From an uncultured Lachnospiraceae bacterium (GTDB taxonomy: Bacteria; Bacillota; Clostridia; Lachnospirales; Lachnospiraceae), in assembly GCA_910584785.1 (NCBI GenBank), contig CAJUDX010000019.1, positions 1 to 49,583 of the forward strand: a stretch of 49,583 bases of DNA, given 5' to 3'. Numbering within the stretch: position 1 is the first letter of the stretch; every line of letters begins with the position of its first letter. This document shows, one piece after another, positions 17,286-25,660 of this stretch. The translations under genes and the position numbers were made by a program. A model generated the notes under the pieces. That model made no database searches, had not been told where the DNA came from, and saw only the letters and a list, made by a program, of their open reading frames with translations.

Positions 17286-18551
17286 CTACTGTGCTGCTGC
17301 CAGGCCATCAACTGCCCCCTGATAGCTTACCCAGGCAGAAAACAGCGAGAGCTTTGCATTTTCCACGGCAATGGTTTTTGAGGTCAGATTGAACTGCTCC
17401 TGCTGATATTCCAGGCGGCTGGCAAGTCCGGTCTGAAATTTTATCTCCATGGCAGCAAGGTTTTGGGCAGCTACCGTTTCCTCCGTCTGCGCCAGTTCAA
17501 AGGACATTGCTGCATTTAACAAGGTATTATATTTAGTCTGAACGTCAGAAGAAATTTTCTGCTGATTATCCCGGATCGTTTCTTCAAGCGTTTTCTGATT
17601 TCTCTCACTGGTACTGTTTTCGTATTTGCGCCGGTTAATTTTTAATGTATAATTGGTTTCCAATGCTCTGGCCCTGTCAGCTTCAAGATCAATCTGAAGG
17701 ATAACTTCGGGGTCCAGATCCGGCAACGGGCCAAATTCTGGTTCAGCATTATAGCTCCAGCCCGTCGCCAGACAAATCTGCTGCTTTAATGTCTCTGTCT
17801 CACGGCTGTCATTAATTATCGTGCTGGACTGCTGCTCAATCGCCTGGCGGGCATTCAGCACTTCAAGCTGGGTGGCAGTTCCTGCTGCAGCCTGGTTTTG
17901 CGCAACCTCATATTGAAGTTCCAAAAGCTTCTGGTTTTCCTCCGTCAGCTTCTGGTTTAACAATTTTTGATAATAAGAAATCAAATTCAGCCTGGTGCTC
18001 AACACCAGATTTTCTTCTACCTGTTCATACTGCATAGAGATCACCTGTGCATCATCCACATTATTATCTGCCATTTCCTCCAGATTTTTTGCCGTGGTTT
18101 CACTGGTCTGCGCCGCCATCAGCATGGTTGCATAGGACATATCTGTAGGATCATCGGGATAGGAAATATTTTCCCGGATTTCCCTTGCCGTGTCCCGGTA
18201 GCGCTGAGCAGTATCCTTCCTGTCCTTTCCCCGGTAATCACGGTATTCAATGCGATTATTTATTACCGTGGTATTATACTCATGGATTAAGTCGGGAATC
18301 TCGTCATATTCCAGCCGGTTATCCCTAAGTCTTTCCCACTCCTGCGGGGTGCGGGCAAACTCCGGGCTGTCATTTCTTGCCGCTGCCTGCGCAGTTATCA
18401 GAGTGCAGGCAGCAAATAGAGGGGCAGCCGCTAGTAAACCAGACAAGCAAAACGCGGCGCAGGAATACTTTATCGACCGAAGCACTGTCCGTCTCATCCG
18501 AAATCTGCATGGATGAATGCCTGGAAGGGTGGGGTTATCGCTCTTATTCAC
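17286..18551 (-). CDS. TolC-family-like efflux protein 1
   Basis: A 421-residue exported helical protein, paralogous to the next gene (shared WERLRDNRLEYDEIPDLIHE). A basic n-region is followed by a hydrophobic stretch (CAAFCLSGLLAAAPLFAACT) ending near AQAAARN. Two long coiled-coil halves follow, each with TolC-like helix-hairpin features (TATQLEVLNARQAIEQQSST; ALETNYTLKINRRKYENSTS; FQTGLASRLEYQQEQFNLTS). The start is GTG at 18551 with GGAGG 7 nt upstream. It lies 39 bp downstream of the RND pump gene. Two different TolC-like subunits could form a hetero-oligomer. That is an inference from tandem placement. Confidence 0.83.
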   Translation of the reverse strand: MNKSDNPTLPGIHPCRFRMRRTVLRSIKYSCAAFCLSGLLAAAPLFAACTLITAQAAARNDSPEFARTPQEWERLRDNRLEYDEIPDLIHEYNTTVINNRIEYRDYRGKDRKDTAQRYRDTAREIRENISYPDDPTDMSYATMLMAAQTSETTAKNLEEMADNNVDDAQVISMQYEQVEENLVLSTRLNLISYYQKLLNQKLTEENQKLLELQYEVAQNQAAAGTATQLEVLNARQAIEQQSSTIINDSRETETLKQQICLATGWSYNAEPEFGPLPDLDPEVILQIDLEADRARALETNYTLKINRRKYENSTSERNQKTLEETIRDNQQKISSDVQTKYNTLLNAAMSFELAQTEETVAAQNLAAMEIKFQTGLASRLEYQQEQFNLTSKTIAVENAKLSLFSAWVSYQGAVDGLAAAQ

Positions 18552-18590
18552 TTATCTTCCTCCAATCTTTCGGCGAACCTTTATTCAGGT

Positions 18591-21500
18591 TCAATCATAG
18601 TTAACCATTTTTTTCGGTTTTCGGTTCATTAAAGAATAATATACGGGCAACATCAGCAGAGCAAGGATGGTGGAAGCTAAAAGGCCGCCCACGTCAACCA
18701 GCGCCAGGCCCTGCATCATCTCGCCGCTCTCCCCGTAGGCCATCGCCATGGGAATCATCGCCACAATCGTGGTTAATGTCGTCATCAAAATCGGACGCAG
18801 ACGGGTGGCGCCGGCTTCAATCAGCGCTGTATTCATATCCATTTCCGAACGGTACTGATTTACAGTATCGACATAAAGGATACCATTATTAACTACCGTA
18901 CCTACCAGCATCAAAAAGCCTAACAGCGACGGCATACTAATACTGCAGTCTGCCAGCCATAAAAGCCCAAAGGAACCAATTAAACTGAAAGGAATCGTTG
19001 TCATAACCATGAAGGAGAATTTCGGCGATTCAAACTGTGCCGCCATTACAACAAATACCAGGAAAACAGCAACCGCAATCGCCTGTCCCAGGGCGGCAAA
19101 TTCATCATTCATCTGTTCCGTCATGGCATTTGTGGCAACAGTAACATCCGGTCCCAGATTCTGTTCAACGACTTCCTTATAGATAGTTGCCCGGTTTGCC
19201 ATTAAATCAGGATTTGCCGCATCGGTGTAATCGGCACTTATCGTTACCTGGTACTGGCGGGCCGTGCGGGTAATGCTCTGCGGGCTGTCCTCAAAACGGA
19301 TTTCCGCAATATCATTCAAGGCAATGCTTGCCCCTGATGCGTTCATCAGCATAATACCCTCCACCTCGTCGATGGTATCATAGTCCTCCGCAGGGTACTC
19401 TACTTTAACATCAATATCATTGCCCTCCACTTCAAGCGTGGTTGCGGTCGTTCCGCCCAGCATCTGGTTTACACTCCCGGCTACCTGCATCGGTGTCAGA
19501 CCCTCAGCCGTGGCCTGAATAGGATCAACATGAATTTTAATTACCGGAGCTGCGTTTTCCAGGGTGGTATGTACCTTAGTTACATCCTTGCGCGCCTTTA
19601 ATTCCTCGGCAATGGTATCCGACACTTCCTTCAGTTCATCATACTGCGTACTTTGAAGAATCAGCTCATAACTTCCTGTGCCCAAATCCATAGCGCTCAT
19701 GGAGCTCTGCTCTTTGATGGTAATATTACAATTATCCATCGATCCTAATAACGATTTCCACTTCTTTACGACTTCACTGGTTTCCATTTTACGGTCATCC
19801 TTTAAGTAGGCCGTCAGGCTCGCCCCGTCCCCTGAAAGGGAAATACCGCTTCCGCCGCCGGAAATAACGTAGGATTCCAAATCCTCCTCCGCCATCACCA
19901 CCTCTTCAATCTGCCGGTAAATGGTATCTGCTTTTTCTACGGTAATACCGGGCTGAGTTTCTATCGAAATACCAATGGTTCCCTCATCACCAGCCGGCAT
20001 CATTTCCATATTCAGCTGACCTGCTGCCATAAACGATAAAACAAGGAGTCCAATCGTAACCAGCATCACTGTTTTACGCTTGGGAAGGATAACTTCCATC
20101 ATTTCCCGGTAAGCATTCTGCATCCCCCGGATAACTGGTCCCATCGGCGCATTCTGTTTTTCTTTAGGCCGATAGAAAGAATAGCACAGAGGCACTATCG
20201 TCATCGCGGAAATCAGGGAAGCCAGCATACAGAATACAATGGTAAAGGCCAGCGGCTTAAACATCTGACCGCTCATTCCGCTAATCAGAGCCATGGGAAG
20301 GAATACCACACAGGTCGTCGCTGTCGAACCGATAATTGACTGTACGACAATTCCGCTTCCCTTGATCGCCGCCTCTGCATACTCGATAAAACCGACATTT
20401 TCCGTTGCACGGAAACAGCTCTCTAAAACAACAATCGAGTTATCCACCATCATACCTACTCCAAGCACCATGGCGCTTAAGGTAATGACATTTAAGGAAA
20501 AACCAGTTGCCCACATGCCCACCAGCGCTGCTAAGATGGAAATTGGAATGGAGGTTCCGACGATCAGAGAGGCCTTGAAATCGCCAAAGAACAGGAAGAT
20601 AATCACCATAGCTACGACAACTGCCATGATCATCGTCTGCACAACGGATTCCAGGGAACTGTTAATCTGATCGCTCATATCATTAATTACAATGATTTCC
20701 AGTCCCGGTGTTCTCTCCAGCAGCTGGTCAATCACACGGTTTACCTGGCGTGAAATCTGAATGGCACTGGACTTTTGCTGCTTTTTAATCCCCATGGTAA
20801 TGGTATCATTGCCATTATAGCGTCCCACGCCGGAAGCGTCTTCCAGTGCAAATCCTATTTCTGCAATATCTTCCATATATAAGACATTGCCGCTGCCCGT
20901 CACCACCGGGATTTTCTTCAGACTTTCCACCGTCGAATACTCCACGCCGGCAGAGACCGAAAGTTCCTGATCACCTACCCGTGTATTCCCCGCAGGAAGG
21001 GTAAAGTCTGCACTGCCCAGGGTCTGGGCCACTGAAGCAATGTTCAGGTGGTACTGCTGCATCTTCTGGGCATCCAGCCTTACCTGAATATACTGCTGCT
21101 GACCACCGCTCAAATCCACACTCGCCACCGTCGATAATTTTTCAAATTCCGGCACGATCTTACTGTCTACATAGTTATAAAGATGATTAACCTCTGGATT
21201 ATTTACAGCCAGGTAAATACTGGCGGTATCATTAATGTTAAACTCCATTATGGTGGGGTCGCCGGCGTCCTCAGGTAGATCCCGCTCCAAGGCATCCATC
21301 TTTTTCTTTAAATCCGAATACGCCTTATCCATATCGGTTCCATACTCATACTGGAGCAGAACCAGAGACATATTTTCATTGGATATTGAAGTAATCTGGT
21401 CAATACCGCTTAAGACACTTACCTCATCTTCAATCGGTTTTGTCACCAGGTCATTAATATCCTCCGGGCTGGCGCCCACATAAAGCGTACTGATCACCAT

Positions 21501-21632
21501 CATGGGCATTTCCATCTCCGGCGTCAGTTCCAGCTTGGAATTAAAAATCGACAACCCACCAAATACAATCAGGCACAGCACACACAGTACAGTAGTCACC
21601 GGCCTTCTAAGGACTGTTCTAGTCAAATTCAT
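18591..21632 (-). CDS. RND-family efflux pump (AcrB/SwrC-like, HAE1 type)
   Basis: A 1013-residue inner-membrane proton-driven transporter. The layout is the duplicated RND fold: TM1 near the N-terminus (TTVLCVLCLIVFGGLSIFNS), a large porter loop (about residues 35-330), a TM bundle, a second loop (about 555-845) and a final TM bundle. Typical motifs are MEMPMMVISTLYVGASPEDI near residue 40, GVGMMVDNSIVVLESCFRAT in TM4 (Asp-Asn where AcrB has Asp-Asp) and LVGTVVNNGILYVDTVNQYR near the C-terminus. The Asp-Asn pattern also occurs in Firmicute SwrC-like pumps. GGAGG lies 7 nt before the ATG, and 12 bp separate it from the adaptor gene. Likely substrates are amphiphilic drugs, lipopeptides or fatty acids. 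The sequence does not say which. Confidence 0.93.
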   Translation of the reverse strand: MNLTRTVLRRPVTTVLCVLCLIVFGGLSIFNSKLELTPEMEMPMMVISTLYVGASPEDINDLVTKPIEDEVSVLSGIDQITSISNENMSLVLLQYEYGTDMDKAYSDLKKKMDALERDLPEDAGDPTIMEFNINDTASIYLAVNNPEVNHLYNYVDSKIVPEFEKLSTVASVDLSGGQQQYIQVRLDAQKMQQYHLNIASVAQTLGSADFTLPAGNTRVGDQELSVSAGVEYSTVESLKKIPVVTGSGNVLYMEDIAEIGFALEDASGVGRYNGNDTITMGIKKQQKSSAIQISRQVNRVIDQLLERTPGLEIIVINDMSDQINSSLESVVQTMIMAVVVAMVIIFLFFGDFKASLIVGTSIPISILAALVGMWATGFSLNVITLSAMVLGVGMMVDNSIVVLESCFRATENVGFIEYAEAAIKGSGIVVQSIIGSTATTCVVFLPMALISGMSGQMFKPLAFTIVFCMLASLISAMTIVPLCYSFYRPKEKQNAPMGPVIRGMQNAYREMMEVILPKRKTVMLVTIGLLVLSFMAAGQLNMEMMPAGDEGTIGISIETQPGITVEKADTIYRQIEEVVMAEEDLESYVISGGGSGISLSGDGASLTAYLKDDRKMETSEVVKKWKSLLGSMDNCNITIKEQSSMSAMDLGTGSYELILQSTQYDELKEVSDTIAEELKARKDVTKVHTTLENAAPVIKIHVDPIQATAEGLTPMQVAGSVNQMLGGTTATTLEVEGNDIDVKVEYPAEDYDTIDEVEGIMLMNASGASIALNDIAEIRFEDSPQSITRTARQYQVTISADYTDAANPDLMANRATIYKEVVEQNLGPDVTVATNAMTEQMNDEFAALGQAIAVAVFLVFVVMAAQFESPKFSFMVMTTIPFSLIGSFGLLWLADCSISMPSLLGFLMLVGTVVNNGILYVDTVNQYRSEMDMNTALIEAGATRLRPILMTTLTTIVAMIPMAMAYGESGEMMQGLALVDVGGLLASTILALLMLPVYYSLMNRKPKKMVNYD

Positions 21633-21644
21633 ACAGCCGCCTCC

Positions 21645-22820
21645 TTACTCCACTTGCGCGCTTGCTTCTGTCAGATTTTCTGTGTTTGCTTCTGCTCCGT
21701 CTGACTCTGCGGTGTTTGTTTCTGCCGCAGTTTTGTCACCTTCTGCCGGACGGGCTGCTTGATCCCCTGTCATAGGATTCACCTGGGAGCCTTCATACAG
21801 TTCAGAACTCCAGGTAACAATCACTGCATCCTGCATGGTGATACCAGAGAGAATTTCCATCCGCTCCTCATCAAAAATTCCTGTTTCCACCGAAACCTTA
21901 TGTACGGTCGAACCCTCACAGGTATAAACATAGGCCTCTCCGCCATCATAATATACTGCATCTACCGGTATGGTAATGGCGTTTGTCGTGGTATTGGAAA
22001 CCACAAACAGTTTTACCGTGCTCCCCGGCGCCAAACTATCACCGCCCTCAATCGAAGCCTCAACGTCAAACAGGCCCGTCTGCGGGGAAATCATATCCGC
22101 TAACTTGGTTATCTCCGCTTCATATTCCATGCCCTGCTTCTGTAAATAAATCTTCGTCCCCAGAGCCAGGTTTGCCTTTATCCGCTCCGGCACAGCGAAG
22201 GAAACCTTTTTTACCCCCTCGCCGGTAATCACACAGAGCTGCGAACTCTGGCTGACCATAGCGTGAAGCTCCATATTGACACTTTCCAGCTTTCCGGCAA
22301 TCGGGGCGGTCACTGTGCTGTACTCCACCTGGGTATCATAGCCAAGCTTTGCCGCCTGATACTGAAGCTGGGCGGATCTTGCCTGCATCTGCACCTGCTC
22401 AAATGATTGAGCCGATATATCGCCCGAAGCAAACAGCACCTGCATCCGGTTTAAGTTTGACTGGGCATTCTGCAGGGCAACCGCGGCAGAATCCATCTGA
22501 ATCCTGGCATTATCGATTTGTTTTTTATTGTCAATTTTACAAAGTGCCTGGCCCTGCTTCACCACATCACCTGCTTTTACCAGCACCTGCTGGATTTCCC
22601 CTGCCACCTTAGGGGTGACGTAAAGAATATCCGACGGCTGAATCGTTCCAATCAAACCGCTTTCCAGGGTAATATCTCCCCTTACCGGGCGTTCTATCGT
22701 AACATTGGGCAGGGGGACAGCTTCAATCGGCGGCTCTTCCTTTAGCAGCCTGGGCACAATCACTGCCGCCAAAACCCCCACAGTCACAACTCCGGTTAAG
22801 ATTTTCGCACCTGTTCTCAT
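21645..22820 (-). CDS. RND periplasmic-adaptor-type (membrane fusion) subunit
   Basis: A 391-residue HlyD/AcrA-like adaptor. One N-terminal membrane anchor (ILTGVVTVGVLAAVIVPRLL) precedes a lipoyl/barrel-sandwich half (GEIQQVLVKAGDVVKQGQAL) and a helical hairpin (about residues 95-150). The second lipoyl half follows (YSTVTAPIAGKLESVNMELH), then the beta-barrel and membrane-proximal domains. The last ~40 residues are a low-complexity Ala/Glu/Thr tail. GAGGAG lies 8 nt before the ATG. It is the first transporter gene after the TetR regulator and should bridge the RND pump and the TolC-like proteins. Confidence 0.92.
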   Translation of the reverse strand: MRTGAKILTGVVTVGVLAAVIVPRLLKEEPPIEAVPLPNVTIERPVRGDITLESGLIGTIQPSDILYVTPKVAGEIQQVLVKAGDVVKQGQALCKIDNKKQIDNARIQMDSAAVALQNAQSNLNRMQVLFASGDISAQSFEQVQMQARSAQLQYQAAKLGYDTQVEYSTVTAPIAGKLESVNMELHAMVSQSSQLCVITGEGVKKVSFAVPERIKANLALGTKIYLQKQGMEYEAEITKLADMISPQTGLFDVEASIEGGDSLAPGSTVKLFVVSNTTTNAITIPVDAVYYDGGEAYVYTCEGSTVHKVSVETGIFDEERMEILSGITMQDAVIVTWSSELYEGSQVNPMTGDQAARPAEGDKTAAETNTAESDGAEANTENLTEASAQVE

Positions 22821-22935
22821 GTCTTAATCTCCTCGTTTTTTTAATTTACTGTTTTGCTTCCATCTCTGTTCCTAAATCTTCATGCGCCAGCCTGCAGGCA
22901 CAATACTATACCTGGTAATCCTGCTTAGCACATCT

Positions 22936-22957
22936 GGCATTCCGAATTTCCTTTGAC
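22936..22957. repeat. 22-bp exact repeat, copy 1
   Basis: A 22-bp sequence containing CATTCCGAATTTCC is identical to 29660-29681 in the same orientation. It lies in the 178-bp gap between TetR and adaptor genes, which otherwise holds only short inverted repeats such as TGCCTTA/TAAGGCA at 22990-23006. The origin is unknown. Confidence 0.7.
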
Positions 22958-22998
22958 TCGCCTGCGGCGATGGGACTTCTATGGTAAATTGCCTTAGG

Positions 22999-23625
22999 TT
23001 AAGGCACCGCGCGATATGCTCCATACTTAATTAAGTGCAGACGTTTCTTAAACAACTCTTTCGCCCGTTCACGGCTCTCTCCTGCATGATAAATCTCTCC
23101 CATCGTTTCCACTAAGATATTAACACAGAGAGAGAATAAAATCCGATAGTCCTCAAAACCTTCCACACAAAGCTCTGTGCAGTCTGTCGCCTGAAAAACC
23201 TCCTTTAGCCACTTATTCTGTGCTTCCTGCAAAGGCATACAAAACGCCTTATTCTCCAGCATTTTCATCAATCCCTGATGAGCGACCGCATTCTGCGCCA
23301 GGGTAATCATCTTATGTTTATCACACATATCCAAAACATATTCCAAAAGCTTCTCCGGCAAGGCCCAGAAATCGCCCTTCATCTGGATAATGACTTCTTT
23401 ACAATATAGCTGTATCTGACAAACAAAATCTTCAAATATGTATTGAAAAACATCCTCCTTATCCTGAAAATACGTATAAAAACTTCCACGGGAAATATCC
23501 GCATACTTCACAATTTTATTAATCGATACCTTATCCAGCGGCACACGGCTAAACTCCCGGATTGCGGCCTCCCGAATCATTCGCTTTTTCTCCTCTGACA
23601 AGTGATAAAAGCGCTCCGTCGGCAT
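22999..23625 (-). CDS. TetR-family repressor of the RND operon
   Basis: A 208-residue regulator. The N-terminal HTH is clear (IREAAIREFSRVPLDKVSIN, KIVKYADISRGSFYTYFQDK). The remainder is an all-helical ligand-binding domain. The ATG at 23625 is preceded by GGTGGAG. The open frame extends to a TTG at 23655 that lacks support. The promoter with two TetR-type palindromes lies 59-103 bp upstream of the start, and the efflux genes follow in the same direction. This is therefore very likely an autorepressor that senses a pump substrate. The sequence of the ligand domain does not identify the inducer. Confidence 0.9.
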   Translation of the reverse strand: MPTERFYHLSEEKKRMIREAAIREFSRVPLDKVSINKIVKYADISRGSFYTYFQDKEDVFQYIFEDFVCQIQLYCKEVIIQMKGDFWALPEKLLEYVLDMCDKHKMITLAQNAVAHQGLMKMLENKAFCMPLQEAQNKWLKEVFQATDCTELCVEGFEDYRILFSLCVNILVETMGEIYHAGESRERAKELFKKRLHLIKYGAYRAVP

Positions 23626-23683
23626 CTCTCCACCCCTTTTCCATCCTGTTACCAAATAACATTCTAACTTACATATAATTAAA

Positions 23684-23728
23684 GTGACAACCTGTCACCA
23701 TAATAATGACAGGTTGTCACTTTGTCAA
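23684..23728 (-). promoter_or_regulatory. Promoter of the RND operon with two TetR-type operators
   Basis: On the minus strand TTGACA (23723-23728) and TATTAT (23700-23705) are spaced by exactly 17 nt. A palindrome TGACAggtTGTCA, as written on the plus strand (23707-23719), fills the spacer. A second palindrome GTGACAaccTGTCAC (23684-23698) covers the start region. Together the two form a 17-bp-arm inverted repeat (23681-23697 / 23707-23723). Binding of a TetR dimer pair here would block RNA polymerase directly. Confidence 0.85.
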
Positions 23729-23785
23729 TAGTTTTTATCCTTTTTTTACAAATTTTATCTTCCTTTTGCTTCCAGCTTCAATTTT

Positions 23786-24472
23786 TTATTTTACTGCCTT
23801 TCGGGAAATCGTCAGATTTTTTGTTATCGTCAGCTGCTGATTATCGATATGCTCCCTTACCGCACTTTTTGCCTCCGCCATATTGCGGCTGCGGATAGCC
23901 CGTAGAATATGCTCGTGCTCCACCACCAAAATCTGCCGTCGATCCTCATCCTTGATATATTCCAGGCGGTAACGATACATCTGTTCCCGCAGATTATTTA
24001 AAATCTGCACCAGGCGTTCGTTCGCTGTCGCCTGATAAATCAGCTCATGAAAATGTTCATCACTCTCGGCAATCGCCATCACTTCTCCGGTTTCCACCGC
24101 CCTGGCAAAACCGTTTTCCGCTTCTTCCAAATCGGTAAGTTCTTCCGGGGTAATTCTCTGGCAGGCCAGCTCAATCGCCAGTTCTTCCAGTGAGCGGCGC
24201 ACCTCCAATACCTCGCGCAGGCTTTTTTCGGAGATTTCCGCCACTTCCGCACCCTTTCGGGGAATCATCAATACCAACCCCTCCAACTCCAGTTTTCGGA
24301 TAGCCTCACGGATTGGCGTGCGGCTCACCCCCAGACGTTCGGCAAGCTGAATTTCCATCAGCCGCTCACCCGGCTCTAATTCTCCCTTTAAAATCGCCTG
24401 ACGCAGTGTATTAAACACAACATCCCGCAGCGGCAGATATTCATTCATTGTTACCTTAAATGCGCTTCCCAT
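23786..24472 (-). CDS. GntR-family regulator, FCD (FadR) type
   Basis: A 228-residue regulator. The GntR winged helix covers about residues 10-75 (LRDVVFNTLRQAILKGELEP, RLGVSRTPIREAIRKLELEG, LVLMIPRKGAEVAEIS). The FCD ligand domain follows (LEVRRSLEELAIELACQRIT; SDEHFHELIYQATANERLVQ; VVEHEHILRAIRSRNMAEAK; VREHI), with the Asp/His residues that bind a metal in many members. The start at 24472 has GGAGG 7 nt upstream. It lies about 100 bp downstream of ispE on the same strand. FCD regulators usually sense carboxylic acids, but the target here is unknown. Confidence 0.88.
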   Translation of the reverse strand: MGSAFKVTMNEYLPLRDVVFNTLRQAILKGELEPGERLMEIQLAERLGVSRTPIREAIRKLELEGLVLMIPRKGAEVAEISEKSLREVLEVRRSLEELAIELACQRITPEELTDLEEAENGFARAVETGEVMAIAESDEHFHELIYQATANERLVQILNNLREQMYRYRLEYIKDEDRRQILVVEHEHILRAIRSRNMAEAKSAVREHIDNQQLTITKNLTISRKAVK

Positions 24473-24576
24473 CAAATCTCCTCCTGTACATTGTCAGGGC
24501 CCGGCGGCAGACACACCAGCCTAAACGGTTCCCTTATCCCTTAAAGCGTGTTTAAACCATTATTTCCGATATCTCT

Positions 24577-25461
24577 TTATTTGTTATAAAAATTCGTAAG
24601 ATACACCTGCTTTGCCAGAGCAGAGGACGCGCCATAGCGCAGCTCTTCATATGCCTTCTGCGCCGCCCTCTCATCGCTAAACACGCCGAACACCGTAGGC
24701 CCGCTCCCGCTCATCAATGCATTTAACGCTCCGTGTGACTTCATCACTTCTTTGATTTCTTCAATCACGGGGTACTTTGCTGCCGTAACCCGCTCCAAAA
24801 CATTGCCAAATTTCCCGGCAACCTGCCCGATATCCTGCTGCTTTATCGCCTCTATCATCCCGTCAATATCCGGGTGCTCATCCTGACGCAGCATATCAGC
24901 ATGCAGGTTTTCATAGACATATTTTGTAGAAACGCTGATTCCCGGCTTGGCAATTAACACATGACACTGCGGCATGGGAGGAAGCGGAGTAAGCTTTTCC
25001 CCGATTCCCTCTGAAAGTGCAGTTCCCCGCAGGATACAGTAGGGAACATCCGCACCAATCCGCACCCCCCTCTCCATCAGCTCACGGCGGGACAGGCCTA
25101 AGCCGAACATTTTATTCACCCCAAAAAGCACAGCAGCTGCGTCGCTGCTTCCCCCAGCCATCCCTGCCGCCACAGGAATAAATTTCCTCAATGTAATATA
25201 AATCCCCTGCTTTACCTGAAATTCATCCATTAAAAGACGAGCTGCCTGATAAACCAGATTATTTTCATTGACCGGAAGATAGGACAGATTCGTTTCCATG
25301 GCAATTCCCGGTTTCTGCGTGGCATGAAGATCGATTTGATCATAAATCCCCACGGTCTGCATAATCATCCGCACCTCATGATAACCGTCCTCCCGTTTTC
25401 GCAGGACATCCAGGGCAAGATTAATCTTACCGTATGCTTTTAATTTTAAATGTGTAGTCAT
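24577..25461 (-). CDS. ispE: 4-diphosphocytidyl-2-C-methyl-D-erythritol kinase
   Basis: About 294 residues, a GHMP kinase of the MEP (non-mevalonate) isoprenoid pathway that phosphorylates CDP-ME at the 2-hydroxyl. Seen: LKAYGKINLALDVLRKREDG then YHEVRMIMQTVGIYD at the N-terminus; the glycine-rich ATP loop VAAGMAGGSSDAAAVLFGVN; GADVPYCILRGTALSEGIGE; and the C-terminal LNALMSGSGPTVFGVFSDE. The ATG at 25461 is chosen because GAGG precedes it by 6 nt. The frame to 25485 adds eight residues without a good SD. A consensus promoter lies upstream. Confidence 0.94.
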   Translation of the reverse strand: MTTHLKLKAYGKINLALDVLRKREDGYHEVRMIMQTVGIYDQIDLHATQKPGIAMETNLSYLPVNENNLVYQAARLLMDEFQVKQGIYITLRKFIPVAAGMAGGSSDAAAVLFGVNKMFGLGLSRRELMERGVRIGADVPYCILRGTALSEGIGEKLTPLPPMPQCHVLIAKPGISVSTKYVYENLHADMLRQDEHPDIDGMIEAIKQQDIGQVAGKFGNVLERVTAAKYPVIEEIKEVMKSHGALNALMSGSGPTVFGVFSDERAAQKAYEELRYGASSALAKQVYLTNFYNK

Positions 25462-25517
25462 CCTAAACCTCAGCTTTTCTTTCATTTCTGGATCTTATGT
25501 TTTTAGAATACATTATT

Positions 25518-25527
25518 TTGTATACAG
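25518..25527. promoter_or_regulatory. GntR-operator-like palindrome upstream of ispE
   Basis: TTGTATACAG resembles the TTGTATACAA-type half-site palindrome used by many FCD-type GntR regulators. It lies just downstream of the predicted ispE promoter, and a GntR gene is next in the same direction. Binding is speculative. Confidence 0.35.
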
Positions 25528-25543
25528 TATCCCGATGTAGAAA

Positions 25544-25572
25544 AGTATACTCCGTTTTGGTAAAAAATGCAA
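25544..25572 (-). promoter_or_regulatory. Predicted sigma-A promoter of ispE
   Basis: On the minus strand TTGCAT (25567-25572) and TATACT (25544-25549) are exactly 17 nt apart, about 80 nt upstream of the ispE start. Confidence 0.7.
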
Positions 25573-25607
25573 GTCTTTTTTGTCAATTCATCCGTTAAAA
25601 GGTTTAC

Positions 25608-25641
25608 GCCCGGCAGCGGTATAACATATCGACAGCCGGGC
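25608..25641 (-). terminator. Hairpin downstream of the DUF624 gene
   Basis: GCCCGGC (25608-25614) pairs with GCCGGGC (25635-25641) around a 20-nt loop. It starts 20 bp after the DUF624 stop, and on the minus strand a short T-rich stretch (CCTTTTAA) follows shortly after. It is probably a terminator, though the T-run is weak. Confidence 0.5.
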
Positions 25642-25660
25642 GGAGGAAATCTATTTGTTT

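Noticed and set aside
16081..18551. TolC-like genes considered as evidence for a Gram-negative host
   Set aside because: LPXTG sorting signals, spoIIR, a SipS-size signal peptidase and a YkpA-type ABC-F protein all point to a Firmicute. TolC-like proteins are known there.
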